A stretch of 64,000 bases of DNA, from contig CAYZTQ010000002.1 of assembly GCA_964481445.1 (NCBI GenBank), positions 21,827 to 85,826 of the forward strand, in the 5' to 3' direction. This document shows positions 17,160 to 25,441 of the stretch, one piece after another (positions within the stretch are counted from its first letter, which is position 1; each line of letters opens with the position of its first letter). The notes under the pieces were generated by a model. It was given only the letters and a program-made list of their open reading frames with translations. It did not search any database and had not been told where the DNA came from. A program made the position numbers and the translations under genes. Origin of the DNA: UBA1038 sp964481445 (lineage in GTDB: Bacteria; Bacillota; Clostridia; Christensenellales; Aristaeellaceae).

Positions 17160-18049
17160 CTATGATAGAAGATACCCGTTTTCGGCAAGCCACGCTTTTT
17201 CTTTTTCGCTGATCTGCGCTGTTTCCAGCAAATCCGGCCTTCTCTGCGCGGTCAGCAGGATGGATTGCTTTCTTCGCCAGTCATTGATTTTGCTGTGATC
17301 GCCGGACAGCAGCACCTCCGGCACTTCCCTGCCCTCGAATACGCGCGGTCTTGTGTACTGCGGGTATTCCAGCAATCCGGGGACGGAAAAGCTTTCTGTT
17401 TCTGCGCTTTCTTCGCTGCCAAGAACGCCTTCAATTTGCCGTGCAAGGCAGTCGATCAGCACCATGGCGGGCAGCTCGCCGCCAGTCAAAACGTAATCGC
17501 CAATTGATATTTCCATATCGATGGCGCTCTCCACTACCCGCTCATCAACGCCCTCATAATGCCCGCAGAGAATCAAAAGATTGCTCTCGCGGCTCAGCTC
17601 GTTGGCCATTTCCTGCGTCAGCGTCCGGCCGCGCGGGCTCATCAGGATTCGTTTTCCCGGAAATGGGTCTGGCGCGACATGACGGATGGCATCCAGAATG
17701 GGCTGCGCCATCATCAGCATGCCCGCGCCGCCGCCGAAGGGATAATCATCNNNNNNNNNNNNNNNNNNNNNNNNNNNNNNNNNNNNNNNNNNNNNNNNNN
17801 NNNNNNNNNNNNNNNNNNNNNNNNNNNNNNNNNNNNNNNNNNNNNNNNNNGAATGGGCTGCGCCATCATCAGCATGCCCGCGCCGCCGCCGAAGGGATAA
17901 TCATCTGTATTCTTGTGTTTGCAGGTGGAAAAAGGCCGGATGTCGGTAATCTGCACATCCAGCTTGCCCGCCTGCCTCGCGCGGCCGATAATGCTCTGCT
18001 CAAGCGGCGTAAACATTTCAGGAAAAATGGTCAGCACGTCAATCTTCAA
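17160..18049 (-). CDS. trmD: tRNA (guanine(37)-N1)-methyltransferase TrmD (interrupted by a false scaffold gap)
   Basis: TrmD makes m1G37, preventing +1 frameshifts. The knot motifs are present: FGGGAGMLM, LILCGHYEGVDERV and ISIGDYVLTGGELPAM. The gene is split here by 100 N, but bases 17696-17750 and 17851-17905 are the same 55 bases, so the two contigs overlap and no sequence is missing. Removing 155 bases restores one frame of about 244 residues, the normal length. A TTG start at 18049 is chosen because it gives MKIDVLTIFPEMF and has GAGGTG upstream; it overlaps the rimM stop. Confidence 0.93.
17751..17850. other. Assembly gap (100 N) flanked by a 55-bp duplicate
   Basis: The 55 bases on each side are identical (17696-17750 and 17851-17905). 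The gap is a scaffolding join of overlapping contigs, not missing DNA. Confidence 0.95.
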
Positions 18050-18572
18050 TGACAGCCACCTCATCCAGAATTGTTTCATCTACGGTGATGATCCCCTGCT
18101 CCGCGTCCACAGATGGAATCACCCGTTTGAGCGCCGGAAGCAGCATGGTGCCGCCCTGATGAAGCGCAATCACGTAGACGTCGTTTGCCCCCGGTTGTAG
18201 CACTTCTTTCAGTTTACCAAGTTCGTTTCCCTTGGAATCGAGCACCCTGCAGCCGATCAGATCGGCGATAAAATTCTGGTCTTCATCAAGCTCTACCGCA
18301 TCCTCTCGGCGAACATACAGCATCCATCCTCTTTGCGCTTCCGCTTCGTTACGCGAAGAAGATGCTGCCAGATGAGCATACACAAAATCTTCTCTGACCG
18401 AGATGCCCTCGATTCGCTCAGGCACTTTCTCGGCCCCCTCATTCTTTGAAACCAAAACTTCCTTCAGCGCCAGAAAGCGCTGCGCGCTGTCTGTCAGCGG
18501 CTTGATTTTTACCTGACCATGAATCCCCTGCGGTTTGAGCACGGTACCGATCAACAGATATTTTGACAGCAT
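18039..18572 (-). CDS. rimM: 16S rRNA processing protein RimM
   Basis: RimM binds ribosomal protein S19 and helps mature the 30S head. 177 residues: an N-terminal beta barrel (LLIGTVLKPQGIHGQVKIKPLTD) and a PRC-like C-terminal barrel (FIADLIGCRVLDSKGNELGKL). The ATG at 18572 follows GAGG; the longer upstream reading frame has no family similarity. It sits between khpA and trmD in the conserved rpsP-khpA-rimM-trmD order and overlaps trmD by 11 bases. Confidence 0.95.
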   Translation of the reverse strand: MLSKYLLIGTVLKPQGIHGQVKIKPLTDSAQRFLALKEVLVSKNEGAEKVPERIEGISVREDFVYAHLAASSSRNEAEAQRGWMLYVRREDAVELDEDQNFIADLIGCRVLDSKGNELGKLKEVLQPGANDVYVIALHQGGTMLLPALKRVIPSVDAEQGIITVDETILDEVAVIED

Positions 18573-18585
18573 AACAACCTCTTTG

Positions 18586-18613
18586 CAAAAGCGCCGCTCC
18601 CGCGGCGCTTTTG
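18586..18613 (-). terminator. Strong hairpin between khpA and rimM (attenuator or processing site)
   Basis: A perfect 12-bp GC-rich stem (CAAAAGCGCCGC with GCGGCGCTTTTG) around the loop GGGA, ending in TTTTG on the coding strand. It sits inside the operon, 14 bases before rimM, so it probably reduces readthrough into rimM-trmD relative to rpsP. Confidence 0.7.
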
Positions 18614-18621
18614 AAGACATT

Positions 18622-18849
18622 TTACTGAATCTCGACAAAGACCGGCTTGCCGCCCTTCTCCGTCGCGGCTTTCACCACGCTGCGAAGCGCTTTGGCAATG
18701 CGTCCCTGCTTGCCGATTACCCGGCCCATGTCATCGGGCGCGACATTCAGTTCCAAAATGGTGGCTTCGGGGCCCTCGGTTTCGGTCACCTGAACCTCTT
18801 CAGGATGCTCTACCAAGGACTTAGCCAGGAAAAGGACCAATTCCTTCAT
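18622..18849 (-). CDS. khpA: KH-domain RNA-binding protein KhpA
   Basis: A 75-residue single KH domain protein with GRVIGKQGR, the GxxG loop that contacts RNA. In Streptococcus, KhpA pairs with KhpB (Jag) and affects cell elongation and small RNA function. Its place between rpsP and rimM is conserved in Bacillota. The start has AAGGAG upstream. Confidence 0.93.
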   Translation of the reverse strand: MKELVLFLAKSLVEHPEEVQVTETEGPEATILELNVAPDDMGRVIGKQGRIAKALRSVVKAATEKGGKPVFVEIQ

Positions 18850-18868
18850 CTGGTACTCCTTTTCTGTG

Positions 18869-19120
18869 TCAGCCTTCGGCCTTCTCGCCTGCCTTCTTCA
18901 GCAGGATGCGCACGGTATCGGTAGGCTGAGCGCCGTTTTTCATCCAGGCCGCCGCCTTCTCAACATCAATCTTGATTTGAGCGGGATTGCTCATGGGGTC
19001 ATAGGTGCCAATCTCTTCAATAAAGCGGCCGTCACGGGGGTTGCGCTCGTCAGCGACGACAACGCGGTAAAAGGGCTTCTTCTTCATGCCAACTCTCTTG
19101 AGACGAATCTTGACTGCCAT
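18869..19120 (-). CDS. rpsP: 30S ribosomal protein S16
   Basis: Small-subunit protein S16 that stabilises the 16S rRNA 5' domain. 83 residues starting MAVKIRLKRVGMKKKPFYRV, with ADERNPRDGRFIEEIGTYDP in the middle; full family length. AGGAGG precedes the ATG. It is the first of rpsP-khpA-rimM-trmD and follows ffh by 61 bases. Confidence 0.98.
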   Translation of the reverse strand: MAVKIRLKRVGMKKKPFYRVVVADERNPRDGRFIEEIGTYDPMSNPAQIKIDVEKAAAWMKNGAQPTDTVRILLKKAGEKAEG

Positions 19121-19181
19121 GTGGTTTGTTTCCTCCTAATATTCGCTACATCTATGGAAATCATATTGCTATGATAACCGC

Positions 19182-20513
19182 TTATTTGAATGGGGGCATT
19201 TTGAGCCTGCCCCGCAGCCCGCCTTTGGTATTCATCATCTGCTTCATCATTCTGCGCATCTGGTCGAATTGGCGCATCAGCTGGTTGACATCCTGTACCG
19301 TGACGCCGGCGCCCGCGGCAATGCGCTTTCTGCGGCTGGCATTGAGAATATCCGGCTTGCGGCGTTCCTTCAGCGTCATGCTTCGGATAATGGCCTCCGG
19401 CTTTTTCATGGCGTCATCGGATATTTCGATATCCTTCAGCTTGTTGCCAACGCCCGGCAGCATCCCCAGTATGTTTTGAAGCGGGCCCATTTTCTTAAGC
19501 TGCTGCATCTGCTCCAGAAAATCATCCAGCGAAAGATCTTCTGGGCCCTTGATTCTGCTCTGCTTGGCAGCCTCTTCCAGCTCCATGGCCTCGGTCGCCT
19601 TCTCAATCAGCGTGAGCACATCGCCCATGCCGAGAATGCGCGAAGCCATTCGGTCGGGGTGGAAAGGCTCGATAGCGTCCATCTTTTCGCCGGTACCCGC
19701 AAACTTGATGGGCTTGCCGGTCACGGCGCGCACACTGAGCGCGGCGCCGCCGCGGGTATCGCCGTCCAGCTTTGTGATGATGACGCCGTCGATGCTCAGC
19801 TTATCGTTAAAAGCGGAAGCAACGTTGACAGCGTCCTGACCGGTCATCGCGTCCACAACCAGCAGAATTTCCTGAGGCCTGACCGCCGCCTTGATGCGAT
19901 CAAGTTCCCCCATCAGGTTTTCATCAACATGCAGGCGGCCGGCGGTATCCAGGATTAATACATCGTTACCGTAATACCGGGCATGCTCAACGGCTTCCTG
20001 AGAAGTCTTGACAGGGTCCTGCGTCCCGCGCTCAAAAACGGGAACCTTGACCCGCTCTCCCACCACCTGCAGCTGTTTGATGGCGGCAGGCCGGTAGATA
20101 TCACAGGCCGCAAGCAACGGCTTCTTGCCCTGTTTTTGCAGGTAGTTCGCAAGCTTGCCGGCCATTGTGGTTTTACCGGAGCCCTGCAGACCGCAAAGCA
20201 TGTAGATGGTAGGCAGAGAAGACGACCAGGTCAGGCGGGCGTTCGCCCCGCCCATCAGCTCTGTCATCTCTTCATTGACGATTTTGACGACCTGCTGTCC
20301 GGCGTTCAGGGAAGAGAGTATCTCCGTCCCAATGGAGCGCTCCGTCACCTGCTTGATGAAGTCTTTGACAACAACATAGTTAACGTCCGCTTCCAAAAGA
20401 GCCATGCGCACTTCGCGCATCGCGTCCTTAATATTCTGTTCGTTCAGCTTGCCTTTTCCGGTCAGCTTCTTAAACGCGCGCTGCAGTTTGTCGGATAAGC
20501 CCTCAAAGGCCAT
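19182..20513 (-). CDS. ffh: Signal recognition particle protein Ffh
   Basis: The SRP GTPase that binds signal sequences and 4.5S RNA. 443 residues: N domain, G domain with GLQGSGKTT (108-116), DTAGRLHVDENLM and TKLDGDTRGGA, then the methionine-rich M domain ending QFDQMRRMMKQMMNTKGG. Start ATG has GGAGG and follows the ylxM stop by two bases. No SRP RNA gene was recognised here. Confidence 0.97.
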   Translation of the reverse strand: MAFEGLSDKLQRAFKKLTGKGKLNEQNIKDAMREVRMALLEADVNYVVVKDFIKQVTERSIGTEILSSLNAGQQVVKIVNEEMTELMGGANARLTWSSSLPTIYMLCGLQGSGKTTMAGKLANYLQKQGKKPLLAACDIYRPAAIKQLQVVGERVKVPVFERGTQDPVKTSQEAVEHARYYGNDVLILDTAGRLHVDENLMGELDRIKAAVRPQEILLVVDAMTGQDAVNVASAFNDKLSIDGVIITKLDGDTRGGAALSVRAVTGKPIKFAGTGEKMDAIEPFHPDRMASRILGMGDVLTLIEKATEAMELEEAAKQSRIKGPEDLSLDDFLEQMQQLKKMGPLQNILGMLPGVGNKLKDIEISDDAMKKPEAIIRSMTLKERRKPDILNASRRKRIAAGAGVTVQDVNQLMRQFDQMRRMMKQMMNTKGGLRGRLKMPPFK

Positions 20514-20515
20514 CG

Positions 20516-20890
20516 TCAGGTCTCCTCCTCATGCAGATAATCATCCAGTCGTCTTGCGGCCAGGCGCAAAGGTTCAAAATTCCCGGTTTCAGACAGGCTC
20601 CTGCGGATCAGCTCACGGCAATCCACGACGACCTGCCGCTGGCGCTCAAAACGCGCCGCGAGGTGCAGGGCCTCTTCCAGCTCATCCAGTTTGATAAAAG
20701 CCCGCTGCAGGGTGTCGTTGACACACTGTCTGGTTACGCCAAGCTGCTTTGCCGTCTCCGCAAGAGAGAAATCCTCATTGCAGTACAAATCAAGCATGGA
20801 ACGCTGACGCTCCGTCAAAAGCGGCGCATAGAAAGAAGAAAGCACGCCATACTCCACTTTTCTTTCCAGCTTGCTGTCAGCGCCAGACAT
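20516..20890 (-). CDS. ylxM: YlxM-family HTH protein, SRP operon partner
   Basis: 124 residues with a sigma-region-4-like helix-turn-helix: LTERQRSMLDLYCNEDFSLAETAKQLGVTRQCVNDTLQRA. This is the YlxM/p13 family encoded before ffh in Bacillota and shown in Streptococcus to modulate SRP GTPase activity. The ATG at 20890 is preceded by GGGAGGG. The C-terminal tail after residue 80 is longer and more charged than the HTH core. A hairpin in the leader and a palindrome at the promoter suggest regulation, possibly by YlxM itself (inference). Confidence 0.9.
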   Translation of the reverse strand: MSGADSKLERKVEYGVLSSFYAPLLTERQRSMLDLYCNEDFSLAETAKQLGVTRQCVNDTLQRAFIKLDELEEALHLAARFERQRQVVVDCRELIRRSLSETGNFEPLRLAARRLDDYLHEEET

Positions 20891-20900
20891 AAACCCTCCC

Positions 20901-20920
20901 GTCAAGCCAAACAGCTTGAC
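20901..20920 (-). promoter_or_regulatory. Leader hairpin next to the ylxM ribosome site
   Basis: GTCAAGC (20901-20907) and GCTTGAC (20914-20920) form a 7-bp stem that ends directly at the GGGAGGG ribosome site. It could block initiation or act as a protein site. Confidence 0.55.
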
Positions 20921-20926
20921 AGGCAC

Positions 20927-20954
20927 ATTATACAGAGTATCGATCATTTGTCAA
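20927..20954 (-). promoter_or_regulatory. Promoter for ylxM-ffh-rpsP operon
   Basis: Perfect TTGACA (20949-20954), 16 bases, perfect TATAAT (20927-20932). The -35 box lies within one arm of a palindrome. Confidence 0.82.
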
Positions 20955-20972
20955 GTATATGAGCTTGACAAA
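20947..20972. repeat. Palindrome overlapping the ylxM -35 box
   Basis: TTTGTCAAG (20947-20955) and CTTGACAAA (20964-20972) form a perfect 9-bp inverted repeat with an 8-base centre, between the thiI stop and the ylxM promoter. It may be an operator. It is not followed by a T run on the thiI strand, so it is a poor terminator. Confidence 0.6.
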
Positions 20973-20980
20973 CAAAATAA

Positions 20981-22138
20981 TTACAGATCAATGATCTCGC
21001 TGCCCGTTACGGCAATATCGATCAGTGCTTCAGAGTTGGCGAGCCTCTGTTCCGCCTTCTCCGCCTTATCAAGTCTCGGCTGCGTCACCGGATGCTTGGG
21101 GGTAAACACGGTGCAGCAGTCCTCATACGGCAGGCTGGAGGTTTCATATGTGCCGATTTTCTGCGCGTAATCGATAATCTCTATTTTGTCAAACCCAATC
21201 ACCGGCCTGAAGACCGGCAGATCCACGACCGCGTCGGTACAGGCGAGCGCGTTCATTGTCTGGCTGGCGACCTGACCGATGGACTCGCCCGTCACCAGCG
21301 CCTGCGCCTGCTCTTTCCGCGCGATTTTCTCCGCGATCCGCATCATGAAGCGCCGCATGATCAGCGTGGTATGATCCTCAGGGCAGCTTTCATGGATGCG
21401 CATCTGAATATCCGTAAAAGGCACAATATAGATGCGCATGCCCCCGCAATAGCCGGAAAGTATCTTCGCCAGTTGCAGCACTTTTTCTTTGGAGCGCTCA
21501 CCGGTATACGGGAAAGAGTAAAAATGGATGCCGACCAGCGCAACACCGCGTTTGGCAATCATGTAACCGGCCACCGGGCTGTCGATACCGCCCGACAGAA
21601 GCAGCGCGGCTTTTCCGTTGCTTCCCACAGGCATCCCGCCGGGGGCCGGGTAGACCCTGACATACAGATAGGCCCTGTCTCTGATCTCGACGTTCAGTTC
21701 ATGATCGGGCTTCCTGACATCCACCTTCAGATCAGGCCGCCTGGAAAGGATATATCCGCCCATTTCGGCGCCAATCTGAGGCGAATCCAGCGGATACAGC
21801 TTATCAGCGCGGCGGGCCAGCACTTTGAAGGTGCCCTTCAGCCCATCCATCAGACGAAGCCCCTGCTCGCAGACGGCTTCAAAATCCGCCTTATCCATTT
21901 CGACAGCGGGACAGACCGAATGCACGCCGAACACCTTCTGAACCGCCTCAAGGCAGGCCGTTTGATCGGTCATATCAAAAATATAGATACGGCTGTCATG
22001 CAGGATGACATTGACTGAATAGGCCTTTACAGCGCTCTTGACGCGCGCCAGCAGCAGATTTTGAAAATAAGGGCGGTTCAGCCCTTTCAGGTAAATTTCG
22101 CCGTAGCGAACCATCAGAAGTTCCCGCATGCCACTCAT
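20981..22138 (-). CDS. thiI: tRNA 4-thiouridine synthase ThiI
   Basis: ThiI adenylates uridine 8 of tRNA and transfers sulfur; it can also feed thiazole synthesis. 385 residues: ferredoxin-like and THUMP domains at the N-terminus, then the PP-loop SGGIDSPVAGYMIAKRG. The C-terminal rhodanese domain of the E. coli enzyme is absent, the normal short form in Bacillota. The start shares one base with the cysteine desulfurase stop (TAATG), so sulfur donor and user are co-translated. Confidence 0.95.
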   Translation of the reverse strand: MSGMRELLMVRYGEIYLKGLNRPYFQNLLLARVKSAVKAYSVNVILHDSRIYIFDMTDQTACLEAVQKVFGVHSVCPAVEMDKADFEAVCEQGLRLMDGLKGTFKVLARRADKLYPLDSPQIGAEMGGYILSRRPDLKVDVRKPDHELNVEIRDRAYLYVRVYPAPGGMPVGSNGKAALLLSGGIDSPVAGYMIAKRGVALVGIHFYSFPYTGERSKEKVLQLAKILSGYCGGMRIYIVPFTDIQMRIHESCPEDHTTLIMRRFMMRIAEKIARKEQAQALVTGESIGQVASQTMNALACTDAVVDLPVFRPVIGFDKIEIIDYAQKIGTYETSSLPYEDCCTVFTPKHPVTQPRLDKAEKAEQRLANSEALIDIAVTGSEIIDL

Positions 22139-23292
22139 TATCTCCTGGTAAATCGTCTCAAAACCGCGTAATTTCGCTTCACGCAGTCGGCAACGTAATC
22201 CATATCCTCCTGCGTCAGATAGGGATTCAGACTGAATCTGACCGCGCTTTCAATGCGCGCAGGGGGTATCTGCATAGCGCTCAGCACATGGCTGACTTTT
22301 TTCTTTCTGGAGGAGCAGGCGGAGCCGTTGCCTACCAGCACACCCATACCTTCCAGAGCGTGCAGCATGGTTTCCGCGCGCACCGGAGCAAAAGAAAGAT
22401 TCAGAATATGGTCTGCCGCCAAGGGTGAAGCAGGGTCCGGCCCGTTGACCATCAGCTCGGGCACCGCTTCTTTCAGCCGCTCAAACAAATAGATTTTCAT
22501 CCCGCGCATATTATTGGAGCGAGGATAGCATGCGATTGCCGCCGATAAACCCGCTATGCCCGGCGTATTTTCTGTGCCGGAACGCAGCGTACCCTCCTGC
22601 CCCCCGCCCATCAAAAGTGGCTGCAGCCTGACGCGTTTGCCTGCCCACAGAGCGCCGATCCCCTTGGGACCGTGTATTTTATGCCCCGACAGGGCATAAC
22701 TGTCAATACCGATTTTCTCGGCCTCGCATTCATGCCGGAGAAAGCCCTGCACGCCGTCCACATGAAACAGCGCCTCCGGGCACAGACGGTCTCTTATCTG
22801 CGCGATTTCCCGCAAAGGCTGCAATGCACCTGTTTCATTATTGACCTGCATCACGCAGATCAGCCTGGTATCCGCCGTCAGCAGCTCCTGTAAAGCAGCA
22901 AAATCTACGCTGCCCTCCTGTGTAAGCGGGATTTCGAGCACATCGTAGCCGAAAGAAGACAGAGCCTTGCAGCTTTCCATCACAGCGGGATGCTCCCCAG
23001 CGCTGTACAGCACCCTGCCGGGTTTACCCTGTTTCATGCTGCCGATAATGGCGAGATTATCTGCCTCCGTGCCGCCGGAGGTAAAAATCACGCGGCCGCT
23101 CACAGCACCAAGCGACCGCATAATGCTGCCCCGGCAGGCTTCCATCATTTTTTCAGTCTCAAGCGCCTGAGCGTACAATGATGAAGGGTTAAAATAGCGC
23201 TCCGCCATCGCCACGCGCATCGCTTCCATCACGCGCTCATCCGGCCTGGTCGTCGCGCTGTTATCCAGATAAACCTTGACAGACTCGCTCAA
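22138..23292 (-). CDS. Cysteine desulfurase (NifS/IscS-like, partner of ThiI)
   Basis: PLP enzyme that takes sulfur from cysteine as a persulfide. 384 residues: VYLDNSATTRPDERV at the N-terminus, FHVDGVQGFLR, the PLP lysine in ALSGHKIHGPKGIGAL, and the catalytic cysteine loop GNGSACSSRKKK. Direct coupling to thiI points to tRNA thiolation, equivalent to Bacillus NifZ. No iscU or other Fe-S scaffold gene is nearby. It overlaps the preceding membrane gene by ATGA. Confidence 0.93.
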   Translation of the reverse strand: MSESVKVYLDNSATTRPDERVMEAMRVAMAERYFNPSSLYAQALETEKMMEACRGSIMRSLGAVSGRVIFTSGGTEADNLAIIGSMKQGKPGRVLYSAGEHPAVMESCKALSSFGYDVLEIPLTQEGSVDFAALQELLTADTRLICVMQVNNETGALQPLREIAQIRDRLCPEALFHVDGVQGFLRHECEAEKIGIDSYALSGHKIHGPKGIGALWAGKRVRLQPLLMGGGQEGTLRSGTENTPGIAGLSAAIACYPRSNNMRGMKIYLFERLKEAVPELMVNGPDPASPLAADHILNLSFAPVRAETMLHALEGMGVLVGNGSACSSRKKKVSHVLSAMQIPPARIESAVRFSLNPYLTQEDMDYVADCVKRNYAVLRRFTRR

Positions 23293-23846
23293 TTCTTTTG
23301 AAACTTCCCCTGGCCAGCGGCCAGCACGATCATGTTCCGCATCTGTTCGCTCGGTTCCATCACCAGAAGCGATTTCGCCCCGTCCTTTTGAAAGTACAGA
23401 TAAAACAGCTCCGCCTCGCGGTTAACAAACCAGTTCAGCCGTTTGATGCCCGGCATGTTGAGATAACGGGTAAAAGAGCCTGAATTGACAAGGCCCACCG
23501 CCTCGACGTTTCTGAGGTTCATGGTGCCGAGCGCTTTGCGCTTGCGGTTATTGAATACCTTGGCAAAATCAAGAATACCGTTGGTAAAGGTATACTCAAA
23601 CTCGGTCTTAATCCTGTCTTTATACAGAAAAAGCAGCACCGCGGAGGCAGCCATCAAAACAGTCAGAACCACCTCAAACAGCATTGCGGTGCTGAACCCC
23701 TGCGTGCTGATGGTCATTGTCAGCAGATTAAACATAAAGACCGCGATGATGCCCGAAAGAATCATCGCCGCCCACGCCATGACCAGCATGATGTTTTCAA
23801 TCGTTTTGTTGTGCCTGCTGGCTACCTCTTCCAAAAACTGATCCAT
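23289..23846 (-). CDS. Membrane protein of unknown function (DUF6106-like)
   Basis: 185 residues with two membrane helices near 18-42 and 52-75 and a cytoplasmic C-terminal domain containing LGTMNLRNVEAVGLVNSGSF and AELFYLYFQKDGAKSLLVMEPSEQM. The domain looks like the PH-like fold of small Clostridia proteins listed as DUF6106, but that match is from memory only. It lies between a PAP2-like gene and the cysteine desulfurase, overlapping the latter. No function can be assigned. Confidence 0.65.
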   Translation of the reverse strand: MDQFLEEVASRHNKTIENIMLVMAWAAMILSGIIAVFMFNLLTMTISTQGFSTAMLFEVVLTVLMAASAVLLFLYKDRIKTEFEYTFTNGILDFAKVFNNRKRKALGTMNLRNVEAVGLVNSGSFTRYLNMPGIKRLNWFVNREAELFYLYFQKDGAKSLLVMEPSEQMRNMIVLAAGQGKFQKN

Positions 23847-23857
23847 GCGATTCTCTC

Positions 23858-24295
23858 CTATCTGAAAAATACGGGCACAAACAGCCCGATCAGCGCCCCA
23901 AAGAATACCTCGGTCGGCGTATGGCCGATCAATTCCTGCAGGTCCGCCTCGCCAAGCGGCCGGCCTTCCACCAACATGCGGTGCAGCATGCGGTTGAGCA
24001 CCTTGCTCTGCTTGCCTGTCTGCAGCCTGACGCCCATCGCGTCATACACCACTACCAGGGTCACCGCGGTCGCGATCGCAAACGAGGTGGAGCCCATCCC
24101 TTCTCTGAGCGCGATCATCGATGTCAGAGCGACCAGAAAGGCAGTATGCGAACTGGGCATGCCGCCCATTCCGAAAGTGCGCCTGAAATTGAAGTTGCGG
24201 TTCACAGCCCAGTCAATCATCACTTTCAGAAACTGCGCTATCAAAAAAGAAGTCAGCGCACAGATAAGAATATCATTGCTGAATAAATCCGTCAA
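23858..24295 (-). CDS. Divergent PAP2 family membrane protein (DUF212)
   Basis: 145 residues, about four membrane helices, with GMGGMPSSHTAFLVALTS and TLVVVYDAMGVRLQTGKQ, diagnostic of the divergent PAP2 (DUF212) family related to undecaprenyl-diphosphate phosphatases. The phosphatase role is inferred from the fold; only part of the PAP2 motifs is kept. Start TTG at 24295 follows GAGGTG by 8 bases. It is just downstream of the isoprenyl diphosphate synthase, in keeping with a lipid phosphate role. Confidence 0.82.
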   Translation of the reverse strand: MTDLFSNDILICALTSFLIAQFLKVMIDWAVNRNFNFRRTFGMGGMPSSHTAFLVALTSMIALREGMGSTSFAIATAVTLVVVYDAMGVRLQTGKQSKVLNRMLHRMLVEGRPLGEADLQELIGHTPTEVFFGALIGLFVPVFFR

Positions 24296-24319
24296 AACCG
24301 TTTCACCTCAGCATGCTTG

Positions 24320-24348
24320 ATTATAAAGCATTATATTACTCGCGTCAG
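24320..24348 (-). promoter_or_regulatory. Possible internal promoter before the PAP2 gene
   Basis: CTGACG (24343-24348), 17 bases, perfect TATAAT (24320-24325); the -35 lies in the end of ispA. Weak -35 match. Confidence 0.35.
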
Positions 24349-25221
24349 GCTGCTTTCCGCAAGTTCCGCAAGGAAACTTCCTTTCGCGCCAAAGGGGATC
24401 AGCGCCTTGGCGGCAAGGCTGATCTGATTCTCCGCTTCCTTTTTCGCACGGTCAATGCCGTATACGCCGGGCCAGGTCAGCTTGCCGACGGACTGATCTT
24501 TGCGCAGTTTTTTCCCCATTTGGGCTTCATCACCCAGTTCGTCCAGCAAATCATCCACAATCTGAAAAGCAAGGCCCAGATGCAGGCCATACGCTTTTCC
24601 GGCCCGAAGCAGGCTTTCATCCGCTCCTGCAAGCAAAAGCCCTGCCTCAACGGGCGCCGTCATCAAATCAGCCGTTTTATGCCGGTGGATGTAGAGGAGC
24701 ATGCCTTCATCGGGCTCCTTGTCCTCCATCCAGATGTCCGCAGCCTGGCCTGCTATCATCCCGCAAGAGCCTGCGCCTTTGGCCATGACAGCGAGGGCGG
24801 CAAGGGCGCGCGGATGGCCGCTGGCGGACATGGTTTCATAAGCCAGATTCAAGAGAGCATCCCCCGCCAGAATGGCCAGCGCCTCACCGAAAACTTTGTG
24901 GCTGGTCGGCTTCCCGCGCCGCAGGTCATCATTATCCATGGCAGGCAGATCGTCATGGATCAGGGAATAGGTATGAATCATCTCGACAGCCGCCGCGAAG
25001 GGCAGCGCGGGTGATGGATCCTCCCGCAGCAGGCTGTGCGCGGCCAGCAGCAAGACAGGGCGCAGCCTCTTGCCACCCGCGAACAGGCTGTAGCGCATCG
25101 CCTCCGCCAGATGAGCGGGGATTCCCGCCTCCGGCCAGAGCTCCTTTTGCAGCGGCAGGCAGGAACGCAAAGCCGCTTCGACAGACTCTACATACGAAGC
25201 GTACTGCCTGTCAAAGTTCAT
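24331..25221 (-). CDS. ispA: Polyprenyl (farnesyl/geranyl) diphosphate synthase
   Basis: Condenses isopentenyl diphosphate onto allylic diphosphates to make C15-C20 isoprenoids. 296 residues; first Asp-rich motif DDLPAMDNDDLRRG, LAGDALLNLAYE, and second motif QIVDDLLDELGDEAQMGKK. It follows xseB with an 11-base overlap, the usual xseA-xseB-ispA order. The dxs and tlyA genes that often follow are missing. Product length cannot be fixed by sight. Confidence 0.93.
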   Translation of the reverse strand: MNFDRQYASYVESVEAALRSCLPLQKELWPEAGIPAHLAEAMRYSLFAGGKRLRPVLLLAAHSLLREDPSPALPFAAAVEMIHTYSLIHDDLPAMDNDDLRRGKPTSHKVFGEALAILAGDALLNLAYETMSASGHPRALAALAVMAKGAGSCGMIAGQAADIWMEDKEPDEGMLLYIHRHKTADLMTAPVEAGLLLAGADESLLRAGKAYGLHLGLAFQIVDDLLDELGDEAQMGKKLRKDQSVGKLTWPGVYGIDRAKKEAENQISLAAKALIPFGAKGSFLAELAESSLTRVI

Positions 25222-25441
25222 TGTCCGTCTCCGCTATCGTAAGTTCGCCATTTTTGAGTATCAGCATTTTTTTCTGCGCCGCGTCCAGCTCTTGCGTCAG
25301 CTCTTTGGAAAGGCGCATGCCGCGGGCATATTCATCCAGCAGTTCTTCCAGTTTCATGCCGCCGTTTTCCATTTTGGAGACCAGAGACTCGAGCGCTTCC
25401 AGCTTCTGCTCAAAACCGGCATCTTGATTAATCTCACTCAT
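25211..25441 (-). CDS. xseB: Exodeoxyribonuclease VII small subunit
   Basis: XseB coats the arm of XseA in the ssDNA exonuclease VII complex. 76 residues, almost entirely one helical hairpin: FEQKLEALESLVSKMENGGMKLEELLDEYARGMRLSKELTQELDAA, typical of the family. Start at 25441 follows AAGG and overlaps xseA by 8 bases. Confidence 0.92.
   Translation of the reverse strand: MSEINQDAGFEQKLEALESLVSKMENGGMKLEELLDEYARGMRLSKELTQELDAAQKKMLILKNGELTIAETDNEL

Noticed and set aside
17696..17905. Apparent 55-bp direct repeat in trmD
   Set aside because: The copies border an N run and match a contig overlap; not a biological repeat.
20947..20972. Palindrome after thiI as a terminator
   Set aside because: No T run follows on the thiI strand and it overlaps the -35 box of the next promoter, so an operator role is likelier.
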